A DNA stretch of 45,738 nucleotides, from NCBI GenBank assembly GCA_030538075.1, contig JAUNUQ010000019.1, positions 1 to 45,738 of the forward strand. The letters run 5' to 3'. Below are positions 19,087-27,752 of the stretch, one piece after another. The position numbers and the translations under genes are program-made. The notes under the pieces were generated by a model, which saw nothing but the letters and a program-made list of their open reading frames with translations, had not been told where the DNA came from and searched no databases. The stretch comes from Tissierellia bacterium. GTDB taxonomy: Bacteria; Bacillota; Clostridia; Tissierellales; Peptoniphilaceae. Position 1 is the stretch's first letter; the number at the start of each line of letters is the position of its first letter.

Positions 19087-19932
19087 TCAATCCCCGTATC
19101 GGATATGATTGATCCTCCCATCAAAATACACAAAGTCCCCTTCTGGATAATGCCAAATCGCCTTCAGATGCGCGGGGAGGCGAAGTCCCTCTTCGTTGGT
19201 TTGATAATCGGAACACTCTGCGGACCAAGGGATGTATTCTACGCTGCCATCGGATGCGACGGCGGGGCGCCTTTCCGTATAAAACCGCTGCAATTCATAC
19301 TCTTCATTGAAGTAGAAATGTCCGGAGCTATTCACTCCACCATAGCTGATCTCTCCAAAGACTTGATGGGGACCAATCTCTTCAAAGCGGATAGAATCCG
19401 ATAGAATGGTCGTCGGTAAAAAAAGAGTCTCTGCCAGATAGTTCACTTGGGCGCCCATCGCAACCTCAGCCCCTCTCTCAGCGAATAAGGGGATGAGTTT
19501 TCCGATTACCCCTCGCATTTCCCCTTCATTTCTCTCTGCGATATAGATGTCTAAGCCCTCAAAGGGAATCCCCATGACCTGACTGTCGATCAATGCCACT
19601 CTGGCTGGACTGCCTGAGAAGTTAAACTGATCATAGTCAATGCTGAGCGCCGGCCCATCGACAGATTGAGCGAATTTCACATCCTCGTAGTACATATTCA
19701 TATACTTTGCCCTTGGTTTCCCAATAAAGCCCCCGTTCTCGATGCTTTTTTGTAGAGCGACCGGCAGATGGGCAAAATCTTCGACGCGGTAAACGCCCTT
19801 CTCATCATAATTCTCCTTGCGTTCATTGACAATTTCCTCAAATTTACTCTGGGTCGGAGACAAGGGAATCAGAAACCAGATGATGGTGATCAGCAGTAGA
19901 ACCACAAGAATAAATAGTATCTTTTTAATCAT
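19087..19932 (-). CDS. Membrane-anchored DUF6544-like protein
   Basis: A 281-residue protein starting MIKKILFILVVLLLIT at ATG 19932 (AAGGAGAG upstream). One N-terminal membrane segment spans about residues 3-22, followed by a presumed extracytoplasmic domain. The body has LPVALQKSIENGGFIGKPR and a C-terminal AIWHYPEGDFVYFDGRINHIRY, which resemble uncharacterised proteins I recall as DUF6544; the match is by eye. It precedes the pdxA-like gene with a ten-base gap. Function unknown. A -10-like TATAAT lies at 19974-19979 on the minus strand, without a clear -35. Confidence 0.65.
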   Translation of the reverse strand: MIKKILFILVVLLLITIIWFLIPLSPTQSKFEEIVNERKENYDEKGVYRVEDFAHLPVALQKSIENGGFIGKPRAKYMNMYYEDVKFAQSVDGPALSIDYDQFNFSGSPARVALIDSQVMGIPFEGLDIYIAERNEGEMRGVIGKLIPLFAERGAEVAMGAQVNYLAETLFLPTTILSDSIRFEEIGPHQVFGEISYGGVNSSGHFYFNEEYELQRFYTERRPAVASDGSVEYIPWSAECSDYQTNEEGLRLPAHLKAIWHYPEGDFVYFDGRINHIRYGD

Positions 19933-20027
19933 ATCTCTCTCCTTGATTATGAGGGCGATCCTCAATTGTCACCATTATATCTCAAAAAAGCAGGTTCATC
20001 TGCGTTATTTTAGGTATTACGTCGATT

Positions 20028-20150
20028 TTACAATCCTGATAAGATCCATTTATTGAACCGAATACTGCCAAAATTCGTCCACTTCTCATAAATCGCGAAT
20101 TTGCACTGTCCGCTCTCAATGAAAAATAGAATCGCGCAATCGACGCTCAT
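20028..20150 (-). CDS. Candidate 40-residue small protein overlapping the atp terminator
   Basis: On the minus strand, AGGAGG then ACT precedes ATG 20150, opening a 40-codon frame (MSVDCAILFFIESGQCKFAI, then a basic aromatic tail) that ends at TAA 20028. The ribosome-binding site falls in the loop of the hairpin that terminates the atp operon. The three-base spacing is short and no homologue is recognised. This may be chance. Confidence 0.2.
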   Translation of the reverse strand: MSVDCAILFFIESGQCKFAIYEKWTNFGSIRFNKWILSGL

Positions 20151-20190
20151 AGTCCTCCTGTAGACCAAAGCTCTGATTGCGCGTTATCTA
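20123..20190 (-). terminator. atp operon terminator
   Basis: Arms CGCGCAATC (right side, about 20175-20183 on the complementary strand) and GATTGCGCG (20133-20141) with flanking pairs form a stem just after the atpC stop codon. The loop is about 33 bases. On the minus strand TTTTTC follows. The large loop makes this less certain. Confidence 0.65.
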
Positions 20191-20595
20191 TTTCTTCGCT
20201 CGTTTTATATTCAGTCGATTGATTGCCCTGACCAGTTCCATCTGGGCGAGATAATACTCTTGGGCACTGCTCTTCTCCTTGAGTAGTCTTCTGGCTTCCT
20301 CCTCGGCGCGTTCTGCTCGATTCGCGTCGATCTCCTCCGGAAGTTCACAGGTGTTCACAAGGACGAGTACATCTCCATCTTCTATCTTTACTAAACCCTT
20401 GGAAATGGCTGCCTCTTGATTTTCTCCACCGGGAATCCGGAAGGTCATCTTGCCGGGCACAATGGCTAAAATGGCATTTCTATGATGAGCGAGGATGCCG
20501 TATTGTCCAACCATAGTGGGCAAGATGACGGATTCGCAGTCCCCCTCATAGAAGATCCGCTCCGCTTCATAGACGATGAGCTTAAAGGACTTCAT
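20188..20595 (-). CDS. atpC: ATP synthase F1 subunit epsilon
   Basis: A 135-residue central-stalk subunit that couples the c-ring to gamma and inhibits ATP hydrolysis. The N-terminal beta-sandwich includes PTMVGQYGILAHHRNAILAIVPG and the C-terminal helical hairpin has ANRAERAEEEARRLLKE. The GILAHH segment matches the conserved GxxGILPGHAP loop only loosely. Start ATG 20595 with GGAGG upstream, immediately after the atpD stop. Last gene of the operon. Confidence 0.95.
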   Translation of the reverse strand: MKSFKLIVYEAERIFYEGDCESVILPTMVGQYGILAHHRNAILAIVPGKMTFRIPGGENQEAAISKGLVKIEDGDVLVLVNTCELPEEIDANRAERAEEEARRLLKEKSSAQEYYLAQMELVRAINRLNIKRAKK

Positions 20596-21999
<1,404 letters not shown>

Positions 22000-22884
22000 C
22001 TATTTCCTCTTCTGTGCCATAGCACCAGCACTTACCTCAATGATCTCTCCTGTAATAACCTCTTGTCTACGACGATTATATTCCTGGGATAAATCAGAGA
22101 GAAGGTCATCGGCATTTTGGTTCGCAGAACTCATGGCATTCATCCGAGAGTTCTGCTCAGCGGTAAAGCTATCGACTAGAGCTCCATGGATGAAGCCAGC
22201 GATATAGCTGTCCATGACCATCTCCAATACTTCATTTACCGACGGCACAAAATCGAACTCCTGGGTGATCGGTTCCTCTTTCTTCTTATCGCCAAAATAG
22301 TCTCTATGAAAGGGAAGTAACCGGTTGGAGGTCGCCTTTGCACTCAGCCGATTTTCCAGGCTCGTGTAGACGACGAAGATCTTCTTGAGCCTACCTCTAT
22401 TGTATTCCTCTAGCAGAGCCACCGTAATCTTTCGTGCTAAATCGAGGGTGGGATGTTCGCTGCTAAAATGAAAGTCCTCCTCGATCGGGATATTCCGGCG
22501 TCGAAAATACTGTCTTCCGAATTCACCCACTACGAATAGTCGGGTGTCCGCGTTGCTACGGAGGAGTTTTTGCGTCTCTTTGATCACATTGATATTATAA
22601 GCGCCTGCTAGACCTTTATCTGCCGTGATCACCAAGATGCCGTAGGTACCTTCGACGAATTTCGATCGATCTGGTGGGTAAAAATAGGGACTTTCCAGAT
22701 CCTTTACCGTCCGAAAGATTCGCTTTACCTCCACTCGAATCGCTTCAAAATGCGGTCTGGACCTCTCCATCTCCTCTTTGGCTTTTCGCATCTTGGTCGA
22801 GGCAATCAGATACATGGCATTCGTGATCTTTTTTGTATCTTGAACCCCATTTATACGCCCTTTTATCTCATGGATATTCGCCAA
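22000..22884 (-). CDS. atpG: ATP synthase F1 subunit gamma
   Basis: A 294-residue rotor subunit. The N-terminal helix (MANIHEIKGRINGVQDTKKI, then TNAMYLIASTKMRKA) and the C-terminal helix (NQNADDLLSDLSQEYNRRRQ) would form the coiled coil inside the alpha-beta ring; GILVITADKGLAGAYNINV is the conserved middle segment. The start is TTG at 22884 with GAGGAAGG upstream, three bases after atpA. The motif that normally reads NRARQ is NRRRQ here. Confidence 0.97.
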   Translation of the reverse strand: MANIHEIKGRINGVQDTKKITNAMYLIASTKMRKAKEEMERSRPHFEAIRVEVKRIFRTVKDLESPYFYPPDRSKFVEGTYGILVITADKGLAGAYNINVIKETQKLLRSNADTRLFVVGEFGRQYFRRRNIPIEEDFHFSSEHPTLDLARKITVALLEEYNRGRLKKIFVVYTSLENRLSAKATSNRLLPFHRDYFGDKKKEEPITQEFDFVPSVNEVLEMVMDSYIAGFIHGALVDSFTAEQNSRMNAMSSANQNADDLLSDLSQEYNRRRQEVITGEIIEVSAGAMAQKRK

Positions 22885-22887
22885 GAT

Positions 22888-24630
22888 CTACACCTTCCTC
22901 TTCGCACTAGCAGGGTCGATGTACTCAGATGCGAGTTCCAAGATCCGATCTCGATCCTCTTTCGACAATAGGCCTTTCGTTTCGATCTCCGCGACGATAT
23001 AGGGCGCTTTTGTCTCAATATATTCGATGATCTTCTTCATCTTGCTTCGTATCTCGGAAATTGGTACATCCAATAGCTTTTTGTTCAGTGCGACCAATAA
23101 CATGATCACCTGTTCATTTCGCCTTAAGGGGCTACTCTGACTCTGGCGCAGCATCTGCATCAAACCCTGTCCATAGACGAGCTGCCTCTTGGTCACATCG
23201 TCCAAATCACTGGCAAACTGGGTGAAGATCTCCATCTCTCGATATTGAGCTAGATCCAGACGAAAAGTCCCCGATGCTGATTTAATCGCCTGGGTTTGGG
23301 CGGCACCGCCCACTCGAGATACGGATAGACCCGCGTTGATCGCCGGTCTCTGTCCAGCAAAAAACAGTTCGCTCTCCAAGAAAATTTGCCCGTCAGTAAT
23401 CGAGATGATATTCGTTGGGATATAGGCAGAGATATCTCCTGCCTGGGTCTCCACAATCGGCAATGCAGTAATGCTACCGCCGCCCTTTTCCTCGGATAGT
23501 TGACAGGATCGCTCCAATAATCGGGAGTGCAGATAGAACACATCTCCAGGATAGGCTTCTCGCCCAGGGGATCTCTCTAGTAGTAAGCTGATTGAACGAT
23601 ATGCGACAGCGTGTTTTGACAAGTCGTCATAGACCATCAGTACATCCTTGCCCAGGTCCATGAAATACTCACCGATTGCCGTTCCCGCATAGGGCGCGAT
23701 ATATTGCAGTGCCGCTGAGTCACTAGCTGTTGCACATACCACCACTGTATAATCCATTGCATTGTGTTTGCGCAGTCCCTCAACTAAGCGTGCGACGGAG
23801 CTGGCTTTTTGACCGATTGCAACATAGATACAGATGACATTTTTTCCTTTTTGGTTGAGGATCGTATCCAGTGCAATGGCCGTCTTCCCCGTTTGTCGGT
23901 CGCCGATGATCAGTTCCCGCTGTCCCCTGCCGATGGGAAACATGCTGTCAATCGCGAGTATTCCCGTCTCCAAGGGTTTGAAAACCGGTTGACGGTCTAA
24001 AATAGTCGGAGCCGCCTTCTCAATGGGATAGTGATTTCCAGCGGTGATCTCTCCCTTTTCATCGATGGGAGCGCCAATGGCATTGACCACTCTGCCTAGA
24101 ACATGCTGACTGACAGGGATCCCTGCCGTTCTCATGGTTCGATAAACGGAGCTGCCTTCGGCGATCTGCGTGTCCTCTCCAAAGAGAATACAACCCACTT
24201 CTTCCCTGCGAATATCCAGCACTAAACCGCGGATCCCTCCGGTGAAGAGCAAAATCTCTCCATAGGTCACATTTTCCAATCCGATGACGGTGGCAATCCC
24301 GTCTCCAATTCGTTCGACGATGCCCCTCTCCTTGGAAAACACACGAGGAGACCAGTTGTGAACCGTATCCCTGAGCAGCGAAATGACATTGTCGTCCTCC
24401 AAGACAAGCTGTTCGATCTGTTCTTGGAGCTGCTCGATGCGCCCCATCGCAGACCAGTCATAGACCTCTGAACCCACTCTAAGTACGAATCCGTGGCGGA
24501 GCGTCTCATCCTCATGCCAGACAATTTCAAATGGATCATCGTAGCGGTCTTCTAAGAACCCAAGGATTTTATTCTTTTGCTCTGGCGACGGCTCAATCTT
24601 ACTCCGTAGGATGGCTCGCCTCTTATTCAT
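22888..24630 (-). CDS. atpA: ATP synthase subunit alpha with fused delta C-terminal domain
   Basis: A 580-residue protein, about 75 longer than a normal alpha subunit. Residues 1-74 resemble the C-terminal domain of delta (AtpH): EPSPEQKNKILGFLEDRY, then HGFVLRVGSEVYDWSAMGRIEQL, matching delta's SEQQ...[22 protein letters not shown] in order and spacing. Residues 75-580 are a complete alpha: P-loop GDRQTGKT at 243-250 (169-176 in E. coli), SVSRVGGAAQ with the arginine finger. The frame overlaps atpF by eight bases; the start ATG 24630 follows GGGGAAGG. The Met at residue 62 lacks a ribosome-binding site, so an unfused alpha is not expected. No atpH exists in the operon. Confidence 0.93.
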   Translation of the reverse strand: MNKRRAILRSKIEPSPEQKNKILGFLEDRYDDPFEIVWHEDETLRHGFVLRVGSEVYDWSAMGRIEQLQEQIEQLVLEDDNVISLLRDTVHNWSPRVFSKERGIVERIGDGIATVIGLENVTYGEILLFTGGIRGLVLDIRREEVGCILFGEDTQIAEGSSVYRTMRTAGIPVSQHVLGRVVNAIGAPIDEKGEITAGNHYPIEKAAPTILDRQPVFKPLETGILAIDSMFPIGRGQRELIIGDRQTGKTAIALDTILNQKGKNVICIYVAIGQKASSVARLVEGLRKHNAMDYTVVVCATASDSAALQYIAPYAGTAIGEYFMDLGKDVLMVYDDLSKHAVAYRSISLLLERSPGREAYPGDVFYLHSRLLERSCQLSEEKGGGSITALPIVETQAGDISAYIPTNIISITDGQIFLESELFFAGQRPAINAGLSVSRVGGAAQTQAIKSASGTFRLDLAQYREMEIFTQFASDLDDVTKRQLVYGQGLMQMLRQSQSSPLRRNEQVIMLLVALNKKLLDVPISEIRSKMKKIIEYIETKAPYIVAEIETKGLLSKEDRDRILELASEYIDPASAKRKV

Positions 24631-25114
24631 TGCCTTCCCCTTTTCCTGCAGCTGCTAAGAAGTCATCATAGATGTCCCCTTCTTCCGTAACGATCTTTTC
24701 ACTCAAGTCGATGATCATCCGCTTGACTTCTTCCTTCGCTTCATGAAGGATCTTCTCCCTCTCAATCATCGCGTTCTCTTTTGCATCTGCCAGGATCCGG
24801 TCGCTTTGCTCCGTTGCCAAGTCCATACGCTTCTTCACTTGTCCCTGTACTTCTTTCATGGCGACTTCCGTCATATGGTCTAGCTCAGCATGCAGGCTAT
24901 CCAATTCCTCTTGTCTTAATACCTGCTGCTTTTCCGCCTCTTGCAGAGCTGCCTGTGCCTGTTCATCAAGGCTTCGAAAATAGTCGGTCCGCTTTTCCAT
25001 AAACTTCACTACTGGCTCATAAATAAGTAAGTACAAGCCCAGTGCTAAAATCGTAAAATTGAAAAAATGCAGTAGGATTTGTTGCCAATTGATATTTAAT
25101 GGTACTCCATTCAT
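24623..25114 (-). CDS. atpF: ATP synthase Fo subunit b
   Basis: A 163-residue peripheral-stalk protein. One membrane helix (about 12-34, HFFNFTILALGLYLLIYEPV) is followed by a long, highly charged helix predicted to form the right-handed b dimer. The sequence ends shortly after SEKIVTEEGDIYDDFL, with no delta-like N-domain appended, unlike mycobacterial b-delta fusions. Start ATG 25114 behind AAGGAGGG. Its last eight bases overlap atpA, whose N-terminus carries the delta-like domain that normally docks onto the b C-terminus. Confidence 0.95.
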   Translation of the reverse strand: MNGVPLNINWQQILLHFFNFTILALGLYLLIYEPVVKFMEKRTDYFRSLDEQAQAALQEAEKQQVLRQEELDSLHAELDHMTEVAMKEVQGQVKKRMDLATEQSDRILADAKENAMIEREKILHEAKEEVKRMIIDLSEKIVTEEGDIYDDFLAAAGKGEGNE

Positions 25115-25127
25115 AACTTCCCCCTCC

Positions 25128-25472
25128 TTATAGGACGAAGATGATCAGAATGACTACGATCAGAGCATAGATAATGACCGTCTCGATAAATACGATACCC
25201 AACAAGAGATTCGTTCGGATCTTTCCTTCCGCCTCTGGTTGACGTGAGATACCGTCGACTGCACGACCAATTGCAATCCCCATCCCGATCGCTGCACCGA
25301 GGCCAGCTATGCCTATTGCCATCCCCGATGCCAAGGCCTTAATCCCGACAAATGCCGCCTCCAGAGCGGTGACACCAGCGACTCCTTGAGCCAGGGCTAC
25401 CGGTGTAGCAAATGCGATTACAAGTAACAATACCAGTGCAAAACACAAAACTCTCTTTCCATACTTCATCAT
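25128..25472 (-). CDS. atpE: ATP synthase Fo subunit c with signal-like leader
   Basis: A 114-residue rotor-ring subunit. Residues 1-29 form an extra N-terminal leader with a basic start, hydrophobic core and TPVALA then Q, like a cleavable signal peptide. Two helices follow: glycine-rich GIAGLGAAIGMGIAIG (54-69), the SRQPEA loop (76-81) and the ion-carrying helix LLGIVFIETVIIYAL with Glu97. Met64 replaces the Gln that binds Na+ in Ilyobacter c and Ala60 its Pro, while Thr98 matches its Ser. Start ATG 25472 lies five bases after GGAGG; the upstream GTG 25493 has no site. The atpB stop lies within the leader region upstream. Confidence 0.94.
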   Translation of the reverse strand: MMKYGKRVLCFALVLLLVIAFATPVALAQGVAGVTALEAAFVGIKALASGMAIGIAGLGAAIGMGIAIGRAVDGISRQPEAEGKIRTNLLLGIVFIETVIIYALIVVILIIFVL

Positions 25473-25485
25473 CTGTTCCTCCATT

Positions 25486-26316
25486 TTAGGCACTCGCCTC
25501 TGATTTCATAGTCGTCGTACTCGGCTCCTCTTCCCTTGCTGTCATACTTCCATAGTAGATGGAAGTCAGCATTGTCAACACATAGGCTTGGATCACCGCA
25601 TGTAGCAGCGTAAATAAGATCGCCACGATAACGGGCAGTACATAACTCAATTGAATGTAGTGATAGACCAATTCTGTGACCATCAATCCACTGAGCAGAG
25701 ACCCAAAGAGTCGAAAGCTCATCGAGATCGGCAAGGAGAACTCCTTTAATCCATCGACAAGCCCCTTGGAACCCTTCGCCTTCACTCCCCCAAATACAAT
25801 GAAAAGATAAGACAGCACACCCAGGGATATTGCTGCATTGATATCAGCTAGTGGAGCTGGAAGGGAGATGGAAACACCCTTTGTCGTGATCCATTGAAAT
25901 CCAAACAACTCGAGCAAGGTACCAAAAAAGATATACATCCCCGCCCCAAAGATATAGGCGCCCAAGAGTTTGTATTGATGCGGGCTATTCGTCTTAGCTA
26001 AATCTGAAAAATACCCCACAACCATTTCTAGAATTAGTTGTAACTTTCCCGGGACCATGGTAAACTTTGGAATCACAAAAAGTCTAAGCACCAATGCCAT
26101 GGCTAGGAGGATGGCTGTCACAACCAAGCCCGAGATGACCGCTGGACTCACATCTATGATCCCAAACAAGCTGATTTGGTTCACCTCGTGGAGCACGGCA
26201 TCCCGCATCGCCTCGTTGATTGCGATATGTTCTCCCGCTGGTGGCTGCACAATGAAACTCCCGATAAAGAACAGGAGAATCAATCCAACAAAAATAAAAA
26301 CCGTTCTTTTTTTCAT
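25486..26316 (-). CDS. atpB: ATP synthase Fo subunit a
   Basis: A 276-residue membrane subunit forming the ion half-channels. An N-terminal helix is followed by four or five more. The essential arginine is Arg202 in SMSFRLFGSLLSG, where E. coli reads LRLFGNMYAG. The C-terminal helix region HAVIQAYVLTMLTSIYYGSM carries the conserved QAYVFTML pattern. I chose ATG 26316 (MKKRTVFIF) with GAGGGG three bases upstream; a longer frame reaches 26424 without support. First gene of the atp operon; no atpI is seen upstream. Confidence 0.95.
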   Translation of the reverse strand: MKKRTVFIFVGLILLFFIGSFIVQPPAGEHIAINEAMRDAVLHEVNQISLFGIIDVSPAVISGLVVTAILLAMALVLRLFVIPKFTMVPGKLQLILEMVVGYFSDLAKTNSPHQYKLLGAYIFGAGMYIFFGTLLELFGFQWITTKGVSISLPAPLADINAAISLGVLSYLFIVFGGVKAKGSKGLVDGLKEFSLPISMSFRLFGSLLSGLMVTELVYHYIQLSYVLPVIVAILFTLLHAVIQAYVLTMLTSIYYGSMTAREEEPSTTTMKSEASA

Positions 26317-26433
26317 ACGCCCCTCTTCTCCAATCTCCAGAAAACAAAAGACCACCACTGGTTGCATACGATTATCTCGCATAAAGCTTACCTGTAGCAG
26401 CCTGGGTTTGGTTTCTGGGTTCATTCTATCTGC

Positions 26434-26462
26434 ATTATACTCCCCATCCTCTACTTCGTCAA
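26434..26462 (-). promoter_or_regulatory. atp operon promoter
   Basis: On the minus strand: TTGACG (26457-26462), a 17-base spacer and a perfect TATAAT (26434-26439), giving a leader of about 110 bases before atpB. The spacer ends with GGATGGGGAG, part of a motif that recurs elsewhere in the window. Confidence 0.85.
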
Positions 26463-26647
26463 TTATCGTCTATGCTGTGGTGCAGTGTTAATGCGTTAGA
26501 ATCCATATTTTTGATGATGCAGTGGATAGCTTAAGTATCATTTCCGGTGGATGGGGTATTCCTCGTCTCGTTTCTCTTGAGATATCATTCTGGACTAATA
26601 ATTGGGTATATATAATTCAGCTTATAATCTAATTTTAGGAGGATTTC
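26463..26647 (+). promoter_or_regulatory. Upstream region of the dehydrogenase gene
   Basis: The plus strand has two TATAAT hexamers (26611-26616 and 26623-26628) without a strong -35, so the promoter is only loosely placed. AGGAGG lies five bases before the ATG at 26648. Nothing else was recognised in the remainder of the 331-base divergent gap. Confidence 0.4.
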
Positions 26648-27682
26648 ATGAAAGGTGCGATTTACAACGGAGTACAAGATGTCAAACTACATGAGTGGCC
26701 GATGCCGACATGTGGCCCAAAGGATGTGATCATCCAGAACAAAAGAGCGGGGATCTGTGGTACCGACATCCACGCTTACACCATTGAAGGAGATTCAGTC
26801 GGAATCATGCCGGGCAATCAATTCGGTCACGAGATGGTGGGCGAAGTATACGAAGTCGGTGCTGAGGTGTCGGGCGTAGAGAAGGGCATGCGTGTCTTCG
26901 TCGATCCCAATAAGCGAATGCCATTGGGCAAAGGCTTAAATGCCACAGAAATTGCAGATATGGCTGGCGCATTTTCCGAATTCGTCTTGGTGGAAGAAGC
27001 AGAGATGGGCTATAATCTCTTCGAATTACCTGAGGGCTTGTCCTATGACAAAGCAGTATTAACGGAGCCCCTGGCGGTAGCCATGCACGGCGTGAATATC
27101 GCAAATCCCAGTGCTGGACAAAAGGCCATTATCTATGGTGGAGGTATCATCGGTCTAGCTGCTATCGCAGCATTACAGTCCAAGGGCATCACGGAGATTA
27201 TCGTGACCGATATCGTACCCTCTCGGCTCGCCATGGCCAGGGAGCTCGGAGCCATCCCCTTCAACGGAAGAGAAGGCAATGTCTCAGAATTCGCGATGGA
27301 AACCTGGGGAGCCGATACCGATGCAATGGGATTAAAGACTACAAAAGCGGATATCGTCATCGACTGTGGTGGTTATGCAGGCGTCATGGAGGATTTTATT
27401 GCCCATGCCAAATCCGGCTCTCAACTCTCCGTGGTCGCCCTAAGTGGAACCCCAGAAAAGGTCGTCCCCTACATGTTGGTCGCCAAGGAGATCAACCTCT
27501 TAGGATCTAGAGGATACCAAGCTCCAGATATCCTACAGGTTCTGGAGACACTCAATCGTCCCGAATGCAAGCTGGACAAGATCATCACCGACCAATTCCC
27601 ACTGACTTCCATTGAAGAGGCTTTCATCGTAGCCAGTGACAAGGAGAAGCAGATCAAAGTCATTGTAAATCATGAAGGATAA
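26648..27682 (+). CDS. Zinc-dependent MDR-family alcohol/polyol dehydrogenase
   Basis: A 344-residue medium-chain dehydrogenase. Catalytic-zinc ligands are Cys37 (GICGTDIH), His61-Glu62 (GHEMVGE) and Glu140 (LTEPLAV). The Rossmann glycine motif YGGGIIG is at 163-169, with Asp188 at the end of the second strand, which favours NAD over NADP. The usual four-cysteine structural zinc lobe is absent, as in sorbitol dehydrogenases. The substrate cannot be read from the sequence; threonine, butanediol and polyol dehydrogenases share this layout. A single gene with its own terminator. Confidence 0.88.
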   Translation: MKGAIYNGVQDVKLHEWPMPTCGPKDVIIQNKRAGICGTDIHAYTIEGDSVGIMPGNQFGHEMVGEVYEVGAEVSGVEKGMRVFVDPNKRMPLGKGLNATEIADMAGAFSEFVLVEEAEMGYNLFELPEGLSYDKAVLTEPLAVAMHGVNIANPSAGQKAIIYGGGIIGLAAIAALQSKGITEIIVTDIVPSRLAMARELGAIPFNGREGNVSEFAMETWGADTDAMGLKTTKADIVIDCGGYAGVMEDFIAHAKSGSQLSVVALSGTPEKVVPYMLVAKEINLLGSRGYQAPDILQVLETLNRPECKLDKIITDQFPLTSIEEAFIVASDKEKQIKVIVNHEG

Positions 27683-27688
27683 TTGACA

Positions 27689-27725
27689 AAACGGACCGAT
27701 TCACATTTGAATCGGCCCGGTTTTA
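27689..27725. terminator. Bidirectional terminator between dehydrogenase and uracil permease
   Basis: Arms around CCGATTC (27695-27701) and GAATCGG (27708-27715), extended by A/T-rich ends (AAAACGG and CCGGTTTT), form a hairpin. It has Ts on both sides and serves both converging genes. Confidence 0.82.
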
Positions 27726-27752
27726 TCGCCATTACATACAATGGTCAGGATC

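Noticed and set aside
25128-25472. Na+-specific ATP synthase
   Set aside because: The Gln and Pro of the Ilyobacter-type Na+ site are Met64 and Ala60, so the known ligand set is incomplete.
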